Positions 23,401 through 35,400 of a DNA stretch of 64,000 nt are shown here, one piece after another. The notes under the pieces are model-generated. The model was given only the letters and a program-made list of their open reading frames with translations, ran no database searches and was not told where the DNA came from. This stretch comes from Gordius sp. MW1. Its lineage: Eukaryota; Nematomorpha; Gordioida; Gordea; Gordiidae. Made by a program: the position numbers and the translations under genes. The stretch's first letter is position 1; each line of letters begins with the position of its first letter. The stretch spans positions 23,113,245 to 23,177,244 of the forward strand of contig OZ038528.1 in assembly GCA_964036665.1 (NCBI GenBank), in the 5' to 3' direction.

Positions 23401-26400
23401 TTCATTTCCCTTTAGCCTTGTTAAACCACTTAAGAGAACGTAAAAACAATAAAAACTCCTATTCTTAATAGTTTTCAAGGATATTAAGCTATGTTAAAAC
23501 AGATAAAATTAGCAAATTCTCAAGCAAAAGTAATTTAAAAGTTTGAACACTTTTTCAACTCTGAACTCACCGAATTTTTGGCTTGAGATTTTTGGATTGC
23601 ATAGGGTTTAACGTTGCTTCAACGTTGGGCATCGAGGCTGAATATTCATTATCTTTGCTCATAATCGTGTATTGAGTTAGGGATGGGGCATATTTTGAAT
23701 GCGATCCACCATTCTAGTATATATATAAAATTAGATAAAATTTCCAGGATTTAGTAAACCGGACCGAGAATTTTAGTAAAAGTTTAACGCATCTTAATTA
23801 AAAAAAACTTGGCAACTTGTGATCTTTTCTTGAGCGCCGTATCAGGAGGAAGGTAAACAATTGAATTGGGGATGGTAGGAGTGCAATTTTACTGATTTAA
23901 AATTTGGAAAATTCACATGTTATTAAGCAGCTTTTTTCAAAAATAATTTTCGATTCCCACTGAGGCTTAAGGTACAATGCCTGGCCCTATTTAAGGCTAG
24001 GCATCACGACTCTGCTAAGCGTTATACTAAATATCTCAGATTCGTTATAATGATGTAATGAATGAGATTTAACTATAAAGATTTAGACCTACCACCATTC
24101 ACAATATTTTACGGGCAATTAATTGCTGTATTTATTAGATATAGAAAACTTCATTAGTACTTCCTTTGGTTTAAATACAGCCGAATCCATGGAAATTAAG
24201 GTAATCTGACCAAAGGTTAAACTATGGTATCTACTCATATACAATTGTAAAAACACATGAATGTGACTTCAAAAAAAATCTTAAACCGAATTGTGTGTTT
24301 ATTTATATTGATTGATTGAATAGGAGATGCAGATGTCAAATATAGATTGTACAACAAAATTATTCGCTTTAAAGTTATACGAATAATTGGTCTGTTAATC
24401 AATCTCTTATTGAAAATAACTTAAATTACAACTACAAAAAATTTGCAACGATTCAATAAAACTAACCTTCTGTGAGGCTGAAGGAGAAGAGTAGGTATTG
24501 CTTTTTCGCTTGGAAGGAGATGGCTTTATTGTAGATTCTAGAGAAATTATGCACTTTTAACCAACACCCATTTAGATCAATCAAATTTATGTTATTTAGT
24601 CCAAAAATTTATAAATATCCTAGTTTTCAAAAAAACAAAAATTTAGTCCCGTATTTAAATCACCATTGAACAATTAAATTGCTTTCTAAAAGGCATTTCG
24701 TATTCATTTAGTCAATAATAATCCTAATTTTATCCGATTTTTACAATATTTTCTTAACTAAATACCAACACCTAAGTAAGCGTCAAAAAAACATTCACCA
24801 TACGCTTAATTATAAAATATTGCCGATAAAACAAGTAAAATCCGTTACAAAAATGAAACAATTTCCGGAAAATAATTTTAAAAGAGAGGTGTGCTAAACC
24901 TATAGATAATTGTTCCAATTGAGATGGCAATTCAGAGTCGGGTTCGCTACAGCTCAGACCATTGGTCTCGATTGGGATCCGTTGGGGATTGTTGAATTGA
25001 CATTGGACCGCGTGTAGTTCCAAGGCATTTAGCTTGTTCCTCAATCTTCGATTTTCTTTAACCATGCTGTGTGAATAAGATTTACAAACTATATAAGTAT
25101 AACCAGCAAAAATAAATAGCAATTAACTAGGGTTTTGGCCTCGAGCCGGGGTCAGACAAATATGATGTAAGCAACGGTCAGCATTAATTTACTGGGAATC
25201 ATTTAGCCAGTTTCGCATTTATTCCAAAGCAACAACCTAGACAAGTTGCCAAAAGAAATTGACAAAGCAAAAAAATTTAAATAGCCATTAACGAGAATTT
25301 TAGCCTTTGGCCGGGGTGAGATAAAGTACAAGTAAGCAACGGTCAGCATTGATTTGCAGGGAATAATTTAGCCAGTTTCGCAATTATTTAATAGTAACAA
25401 TTTATACAATTTGCCCAAAGAAATTCATTAATAAAGGTAACTGGTCCGGCAAAAAAACAATAATGGAATTTGGGATCGGGCGAGGGCAAAAAATTAAAGC
25501 CAACCAGCGGCCATTAGCTAGTCTATATGCGAAGGCAAAATAAAAGTCTTTTACAGATGCATAAGTCCACTGCCATGGAAAACCCGTTAAAGTTTCCACA
25601 GCAATTATTAAAAAATTACAAGTTGGACAGGACAGGACGGACAACCAAAAACGACGAAAGAAAAGTTATTACAAGCCACGGAGATGAGAAGTGATACGGT
25701 GGAGCTTAGGGTATACTAAGCTTGACCACGGTTATCCTAAGCTCGACCATTTCACGAATGGCTAGCTCAGGGCAAAAATGGGTATTCAACCTATGGCGAA
25801 CTTCAAAACGAAAATCGGTTAAGGTGGTATGGTCATATATTGAAAATGTAGACTAATGATTTAAATAGAAAAATATTGGACATGGAGGGTCGACCACGTG
25901 TTAGGTAGAAAGAGCAAGTGGACAAAGTTAAGAAAACGTAGAAGATAAATTAAGACATGGCCCTATACAATCAAGGTGGAAGAAACTAATTATAACAAAC
26001 CCCACGATTTTGAAACTAAATACATGATAAAGAGGAAGAAGTTTGTTATAGTTAAAAACTGCGAGTATGAAGTGCAAAAATGAGGTAAATTTTTATTAAT
26101 ATGTACAAGATAGTTTACTACACTGTATAAGCGGTTTATCTAAATTACGTTTTAAAGCGATTTTTTTTAAAAAAAACATTAGTAACTGGAAACATTGAAG
26201 ATTATTGCTTAAGCTGCTTTAAATATTATCAGGCTAATTGAAAATAAAACATTTTTTCTAAAAATATTTCATTTTTTACAATAAAAATGAAAGTAAATAG
26301 AAGAGTGTATAATTACTTTCGATACTTGAAACGCATCTTTTGCTGTTCAACGTAATGATGGGTGGTGGTTTGTTCGACAACGTTAGTTTCTATATAACAA

Positions 26401-29400
26401 ATATGTAAAATTAAAAACTTAAAATCCCATATTAATCCAAATAATTGGTCTCCACGAAAACAAGTTATGGCGGATCTCACTATTTCAATTTTATGATAAA
26501 CTCTATCTAAAAAGCAATAATTCGTTAAAATTGCCAGTGGTCAAATAAAACAACCAACAAAGTCACATTTTTTAAACCTTTTTTATATTAAGTCAAAGAT
26601 CGAAATGTATACATAAAATTGCATAGCACTTAATAACATCGCTAAAAACATGTATAATCCTTGGCTCTAAACAAATTATACAAATAACTTAACTCAAATA
26701 AAAATAATGAAATAGTCGTAATGCTTTGCCCCCAACCCCAATCTCGTTGTAAGATCATTATCAAGTAGTGTTGCAAAAAGACATGAGTAGTTTTGTTTTG
26801 TCGGGCTTTGATGTTGGTCGACAAAACGAAAACAGACCATGGGTTTTTGGTCTATTCTTTCATGGTCTACCTCTAAGCTTAGCTGAAATTTCAAAAACAA
26901 ACCAGAAGATTTTGGTCCGCGTTTCATTAAGTCAGCCCCGTTAGTGTTAGTTGAACTATCGACCAAACACAAACAAACCAAAGGATTTTTGTCTAATTTT
27001 CTGACCTCTATGTTTGGTCGACTAAACGAAAACAGACCCAGATTTTTGGTCTGTTTCGATAACAAAACCCCAGTCATTTTACAACTCTACTGCAACAACT
27101 AAGAGGGGCACTGGAGACCTCAAATTTTAAATTGCTATAATTTAGTTGTTTAAGCATACCATCCTTGGTGTGAGCTGCTTGATTTCGCTTCAATTCGTCG
27201 TATTTTTTAGTGAGAGCTTCGAGTTCCTCTCTCAACGTTTCCGTCTCCGCTACGTTTTGTTGCCAATCTACTTCCCGTATCTTCACGAACAGCTGATTTT
27301 CGGTCATCATCTGATTTCCAGCCAACACCTGTTGTTCGGTCAATAACTTATTTTCCACCCTGAGCGTTTCAAGTTGTCGGGATAGGGCCGCGCACTTAGC
27401 CTTATACTTCTGTTCTAGGGATTTATGGGCAACGACCATTTCGTTTGACATTTGCAATTCTCGAACCCTAAAAATATGTAAATTTTTTTTTAATAATTTC
27501 AGTTTTGAGAGGCAAAAAATTAAATTAGGCATAATATAGACAAATATTGTTAGTTTTAATTGCTATGCAATTTATGGGCTCGCTTTTGGTTGTCCCTCGG
27601 TCCGTTATCTGTCCGTCCAACATGTATCTTAATTGCAGGTTCGCTACCCGGAGAGGGCAAAAAAAATTTTTATTTAAATTAATATATTGTTCTTGTTAAT
27701 ACCATTGATAATATGACTTTTTGATCGTGTCCTGGCTACTGACCAATGAAAAAAAATGACCATTGGCCAAATTGTGATTCGAAATTTTTTTTTCGTTTTT
27801 AAATTGGTATATTAGGTTAACATTGATAATTACCCTATGCCCTCCCCTAGAAGGGCCTATGCCTCTACTGATATGGGTCCCTGAGCCCCTCCCCCACAAA
27901 GGCTTATGCCTCTATTTTAATTTAAAATTTTATAAAAGTTGAATATTTGTTTGCACGTTTTTTGCTATTTCTATAATTTGAAATATGGTAGCTGTAGTGA
28001 CCGTTATTTATTTAGTTAGCATCGTTATTTGTATCATAATTACCTATTTTAAAATATAGGAATTTATCGTCTGCCTATAATTACTCGCGGGATTTGAAAT
28101 AAAAAGTCGTTGTTTCGGTTGGAATTTAAGTTGTTTGGTATTCTACCCCTGCCACTTCACTACAATAGCGAGTGTCCTCAGAATTCATATACCGATTGAT
28201 AACTCTTTAAATGCTAAGTTTTTTATCGGAAGTGGTAAAATTGAAAACAGTAAATTTTAATAAAAATTTGGCATTCAACGAGGAAAATAAAAATCACATA
28301 AAATTTATACAATCCTAAAAATCGTGAACAGATAAAACTGATACTTCTGAGAAGAGAAAATACATTTATCGAAAAGTACTAGACACGGAGGTACCGGGGA
28401 ATAGAGGAAGAGGACGACCTCGTGTGACGTGGAAAGGGCAAGTGGACACAGTTATGAAAACTAAGAAGATCTATCAAGACATGGCACTTACCCAGTCAGG
28501 ATGGAAGAAACTCATCAAAACAAACCACACGACTGTGGGACCAAATAATTGATAAAGAAAAAGAAAGAGAGATATAAAAATATTCTCTAAAATAAAATCT
28601 TTGGTATAAAATTGATTTACATAAATTTCATACTTATTTTCCAATATATTTCGATCGGAGAATGCGTCTTGCAATTGCATTTTTAGCTGCTCATTTTGGG
28701 CCCGCATTCCGTCGTTTACCTTCCTCAAATTTATGCTTTCGTCCCGATGGGCGTCCACAATACACGAAAATCGACGGTATTCCTCGCAAGCGAAAGATAC
28801 TTCTAAGCCATAAATAAAACGTAGGCCTATTTAAAATAAACCCCTTACAAGCCCGATCCAGCCCGGGTTCGGACAATAAGGGTTTTAGTAGCGGTCAATT
28901 TTAGCGTATATATAGTTCCTGCCAATGTCAATATATTTCTTAGCAGAGAAAATAAGCTGAAAAGTACCATATTAGATTAGGGCCTATGAAAATTTATTTT
29001 GCAGAGCCGTACTGAAACCCTAAGCCATGTAAGAAAAAACCAGGAAAAGTATTGTAGGACACTTTATAAGGTTGACTTTAAACCTTCCCAATCAGTATAT
29101 GTCATTTGACCAACGTAAAATTAATCGATTAGCCGTTTCGTCATACATATGTAAATCTATTTTAATGTCGTAAAAACGGCTGGGTTTTGTTTGGTCTGCT
29201 TTACTTAGTTTAACTCAAGGCTTAGTCGAAATTTGAAGAATAGATTAGAGTCGATCTTTAGTTTTAGTAAAACCAAGGGTTGAGCAAACAAAACCCAGCC
29301 GTTTTTACAACACTAATATATCTATTTCACCTCAAACTTCAAAAAAACTATATGACAACATAGTGAAATAGGAAAAGAGGGAGGTCATAACGTTGTTTAT

Positions 29401-32400
29401 TCAACTCAATTTAGATAGATAGCATACACTTAAAACTAATCATATCATTTAAAAATCGCCAAATTTCATTTTTCTTTTACACTAAAATTCATAAAAATAT
29501 TTACCTTGCACTTCATCCAAAGCATTTTCGCATTCCGGGTCTATAAATTCCTTAGCAAACGACAATGATTCGTACAAAATCAGGGATGCTTCTTCTAATT
29601 GCTTCGAGATCGAACCCAAAAACTAAACGAAGCCGTAATAAAACAAAATTTATTTAATGCTATGCACGCGGGCGTAGCCAGGGGGAGGCAGGAAGGGGCG
29701 GTTGCCCCCCTTGAAATCCAAAAAATACTTTGAAATTTCGTATAATTATGGCTAAAACCTCTTAAAATTATCATTTTGCCCCTCCCTAAATCGTAATTGC
29801 CCCCTCCCTCTAGTTCCAATCCTGGCTACGCCCATGGCTACGCAATTTGGCTTATATTGGAAAAAAGTAAGGTTCAAATCAAATACCAATCTCGAGGTCG
29901 TCTCAGGAAAGAAAGAGGGCGAACGTTTAGTTTTTGAGACAATAAATAGAAATCTTTTAAAAAACGGTTAAATTATTTAACTATAACTTACATGGGCGTA
30001 GCTAAGTGGGGGGGGGGCAGGGAGAGGCGGCTGCCCCCCTTTAAATCCTGAAATTTGTTAAAATTATGGCTAAAAATTAAAAAATATGATCATTTTGCCC
30101 CCCCCCTAAATTATTATTGCCCTCATCTAATTCCTATAATGGCTACGCCCATAATAACTTATACACTTTTTGTATATAGAGCACAAGAAAGATCTCAAAT
30201 TCACTTTAAAAATTATTAAAGTTCAATAAAAAAAATTAACACAGAGGGGTGGCGAATATGAATCACTTAGCATATGATAAATACGACGCTTTTAAAGCTA
30301 AATTATAAGATTTTTCAACGAGGGATCCTATTTATTCAAGTTTTATTAGGTCAATCTTTAACTGCTTTACACTACTAGACCATCTATAACTTAAGTCTTT
30401 ATAACTAAAAACTTTAGTATCGATAAAGTATTACTAACTTGATAATCTAAGGTTGATTGGTCCGTAACATCGTGCAAGCTCAAACTCGTGGTCCGATTAG
30501 CTCCTACCAGCTCTTGATAGTATTTAATGATGGCTTCCACGTGTTTTTTCAGCCCTAAAGCGACCCGTAAAATCTTCATGAAATTATCCTTAAACCTTTT
30601 ATCCAGTGGTAGTCCCTCTGCCTGCTTAGGCATCTCTAGTGACTTTTCGAAGTCACCAGCCGGCCCCCCGCCTTTCACAAAACTACCCTTGCTCATAACT
30701 TTGGTGGTAAACGTTTGAGAGAATGTGTATTGCGTTAACTCGGGCCCTAGCGTAGTATCTTCGTCGCATTCCCCTCTCTCGTAATCTACTCGGCTAGGTT
30801 CGTTTCTAACCGAGTCTAAACGATGATCTACTCTAAAGTTTGCAAAAATATCATTTCGATTAACAACATTAACACTTTATTACAATTTGTAATCTTGTTA
30901 GCTCCCAAAACCCCCTCCCCCCCCCACTTAATTAGGCTATAACTCGGTTAAGTATACATCTTAGTGTCGTAAAAACGGCTGGGTTTTGTTTGGTACTTTT
31001 GATTTAAGTCGACTAAACATAGATATACCAGAGGCTTTTTGGTCTATTTTTGTAAGTCGAATAAACAGACTAAAGGTTTTTTGGTCACACTTTTGGTCCG
31101 TTCCAGCCGTTTTTACAACACTAATACACATAGACTAGATAGACTGCTCATCAACGTTATATGGATGTATACCTTCCGCCATCTTGAAATGTGCACAAAT
31201 TAGGGAATGGATTATATATGGATTATAGTGATTTTGCTTAATTTTAGTGTTTAGAAAACGTAATGGGATCAAACTAATTAAACATCAAAAAACGTCATTT
31301 TAAAATATATATCATTTACACAATTCATACAAATATAAAATACTGTGATTATGTGATGTTAAACCAATTTAGCGCCATCTGCGTTTTATTAAATAATCCT
31401 TTATTAACATTATTTTTTATTTATTCACTGTCGAAATTTTAAAAACAGACCAGAAGCGACCGTTGTCTTAGTAAAACCAAAGGTCGACCAAACATGACCC
31501 GGCCGTTTTTACAGCCAAACGGGTATACACACGTTACTAATTAAAGCTTGTAAATATACTACACAAAATTTGATTAAAAATTATTCATCATACAATCTTT
31601 CGAGTGTAATACTTTGTAATTTTCCTCTAAATTAACAAAAATAAATTCGATACGTTGTATAAGTTCAATATTAACAATCACTACGTAGATCCCAAAAAAA
31701 CATTAAAGAACTAGGAACTACATATATGTATTAAAAAGTCATAACATAACCCATATATACAATTTTTTCCGAATTTAAGAAGAAGCAAAACCAACGAACC
31801 TTTCACTCAATCCGTATTTATCTTCCACATTGGAGCTCTGTAATTCCGAGATGTTTCCACTTTCAATCGACCCCTTCGAGATGTTAGGTGGGCCCGGGCT
31901 CGGGCCTGGGCCGGCCTTTAGCCGGGCCAAGAGCGCTTTTATATTGTCGCAAGCCTTTTTGTAAGTGGCGTACTCTTGCCTGATTAGCTTCGAGATGGGT
32001 TCGTCCCCGTTGGTAGGGGGGAGATGGGAGAAAAGGTTAGAATCGAAATTGGACATATTAAAGTCGGACCAATATAACCTCATGGCATCTTGGTTAGGAC
32101 GGTCGATTTGCCTCAAACCATGATGTCCCTTCTCGTTTTCGGTAACTTTCGTATTATTAAAACAATCATTAAGTGATACCTTACGAAAAGCGTAATTTCA
32201 CTGACCTAGTGTTGTAAAAACGGGGCTGGGTTTTGTTTGGTCGACCCTTGGTTCAGCCAAGATTAAGGGTCGACTTTGGGCTGTTTTTCAAATTTCGACT
32301 AAGCTTCAAGGTCGCCCAAGGAAAACAAACCAAAAAACGCTTGGTCTGTTTATGTTTAGTCGACTAAGACACCAAACAAAACCTAGCCGTTTTTACAAAA

Positions 32401-35400
32401 GTGACCATAGTCACTTTGTGAAAAAACGTTCATAATATTAACAGTCGTGATTATGGCTATAAAATTAAAAATTATTGTACAAAAATTCGTGATTAAGGGG
32501 ATCAATTAATTTTAAGGCATCATGTTGTATATGTTTAGAATCTTAAATATTAAGTTTTAATGCTTCAAAATTTAGGAGAATTCAATTTTAAGTCACATAT
32601 AATCATAAAAACATACTTTAAAAAAATTATTTGATGGCAGAGGGCAAAATTGTTTTCCAAATTTCATACAAGATTTAAATCAATTATTTTTGCTAAATGT
32701 CTATTTCATAATTAAAATATGTGAAATCAAGAAACGTGAGGTTGACAACAATTTTCCGGTTGGACAAAACCTTAGTAACTACTCAACTTATGTATAAAAT
32801 TAACCTTTACATCACTTGTATTGTAGAAGGTGGTGTCATTCTCATTAATAGTTCTTATTTAAAAGTCATAATACACGCGTACATGATAGGGCTATAGTTT
32901 TATTAAATAATTAGCAATTTTTTCAAGAACTTAATGAATTAAAATACATGTAATATAAAGTGTACCAAATGATGGGGAGACTTGTGTTGAAGCATTAACA
33001 TATACCAACACTTGTTTGTCTCTTTCTTCATCCTATATTTAAAAATATTAAATGTAAACTTTATATTACTAGTAATTTGCCTCATTTAAAAAATTTATGT
33101 GCTTGGTGAAATTATGTCTAATTAAAATTAAAAGTTGTAGCCTAGCTTAAATATTGAGTAGAGCTGGTAGTTTTAAACTTTCATTGTTTGAGATTGTAAA
33201 ATTTTAAAAAACATAAAACTGTGTTAATAATATCATATATTATAAATTTTAACTCTGTAAACCAACGCCTTAAAAAAGTATATTTAATTGTTTAAAAAGG
33301 CTATAAAATGAGACACATTAAAATATCACATTTCCTACAATTCTGAATAATACATTTTACTAATTCCTACAATTATATTAACTTTATAGTTATAAAAAGG
33401 TTAACTTTATGTGCTCAAGCACAATTCCAAACATATAAACTTGTCTTACAAACAATAGTTTATATTTGATGTAAATTATCATAAGGTTCATCTATCATAT
33501 TAATTCATACAATTACTTTAAAACAAATTTAAAAAATTTTAAATTATACATTTTCTTTATGATTTTTGTTAAAAATGGGAACTTAAATTACTGGGTCAAA
33601 AGAACTATTAGTGCGATCAAAATAAAATAGACAAATATTCCTAATCTTGTAAGTTTCCTTTCTTATATTTAAAACTAAAAATAAAACTCGGGCCTTCGGC
33701 CCTCGTGGGAAGGGGGAGAAAGGAAGGGAAGAGGGGAAGGGAAGGGGGGACGACTCATCTGTACTTCGTATAAATGTATCATATTTGCTATGCAATTTAT
33801 GGGCGAGAAAGGTGGGAAGGGGTGAGAATGCCTATAGGGGGGTATTAAATGCCTAATGATTAATTAATTATTTATACAAATTTTCCATTATAGGCAAAAT
33901 GTAATATAGGCAAAATGTAATATAGGCAAGGGTTAGGGTTAGATTTAGTGTTTGCATCTAGTTGCGTATTACATTAGTTTTTATGGCCTTTAGTGATTAT
34001 GGGTCTAACAAACATTATATTATAAAACAACACAATGTTAAGAATTTGCAGAATTGTTGGGAGAAATTTTTTGTTGAATTTGAACAATTTTTAATTAAAA
34101 AAATCAAAAATTTGGCCAATGGTCACTTTTTCTCTATTGGTCAGTACCAACAGATACTCTATAAGTCAATGATAGCCAAAAAAACGGAAAAAAAATTTTG
34201 ATGCTCACTTTGGCCAATGGTCATTTTTTTCCATTGGTCAGCAGCCAGCACACGGTAAAAGTGGATATAAATTCATAAGAGTAAAAAAAACGAAAAAAAA
34301 ATTTTCGAATCACATTTTGGCCAATGGTCATTTTTTTCCATTGGTCAGCAGCCAGGACACGGTAAAAGTGGATAAATTCATAATAGTCAAAAAAAACGAA
34401 AAAAAAGTTTTCGAATCACATTTTGGCCAATGGTCATTTTATTCCATTGGTCAGCAGCCAGCGGACGGCCAAAAAGTCATAATAGCAATGGTAGGAACAG
34501 GAACAATCATAATAGTCAAAAAAAAACGAAAAAAATAATTTCGATTCACATTTTGGCCATTGGTCATTTTTTCCATCGGTCAGGAGCCAGCGGACGGCCC
34601 AAAAGTCATAATAGCAATGGTAGTAACAGGAACAATCATAATAGTCAAAAAAAAACGAAAAAATAAACTCGGATTCACATTTTGGCCAATGGTCATTTTT
34701 TTCATTGGTCAGCAGCCAACGGACGGCCAAAAAGTCTTATTATCAATGATAGTAACAAGAACAATCATAAGAGTCAAAAAAAACTCCGGGATTCTAACAT
34801 AAAAACTAGTTAAATTGCATAGCAATTAAAAGTAAACAACTTTTATTTATGTTTATTATATAACATTGGTCAGCAGCCAGCGGTCGGCCAAAAAGTCATA
34901 ATAGCAATGGTAGAAACAGGAACAATCATAATAGTCAAAAAAAACGAAAAAAATAATTTCGATTCACATTTTGGCCAATGGTCATTTTTTTCATTGGTCA
35001 GCAGCCAGCGGACGGCCAAAAATTCTTATTATCAATGATAGTAACAAGAATAATCATAAGAGTCAAAAAAACTCCGGGATTCTAACCCCAAAACTAGTTA
35101 AATTGCATAGCAATTAAAAAGTAAACAACTTTTATTTATGTTTATTATATAACTAGTTAAATTGCATAGCATTAAAGTAAACAACTTTTATCTATGTTTA
35201 TTATATAAAATTTAACGTCGCATTTAAAACCCGACCCCGCCCGAAAGCGAGGGAGATAGAGATGAGGGGTGGGGCACCTCTTATGCATTAATTTAAAAAA
35301 TTACACAGCGAGGGAGATAGAGATGAGGGGTGAGGCCCCTCTTTCTCATGCATTAATTTAAAAAATCGATAACCTAATATACCCAATGCAAATAGATAGG

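Noticed and set aside
26317-26389. This exon as the last exon of a shorter gene, ending KYRK-stop
   Set aside because: A GTAATT donor just before the stop leaves phase 2, which matches the next acceptor at 25067 exactly, so the gene continues.
31137-31330. Second complete copy of the foldback element of 8.05-8.49 kb
   Set aside because: Only one terminus (GACTGCTCATCAACG) is recognisable; the other end and any duplication were not found.
34317-34802. Open frames of 73-98 residues on both strands rich in KSHNSNG
   Set aside because: They run through the minisatellite and repeat with its period; no independent coding evidence.
34105-35060. Regularly spaced repeats looking like a CRISPR array
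   Set aside because: Units are 99-129 bases, without a short conserved repeat and variable spacers, in an intron of an animal gene. It is a minisatellite.
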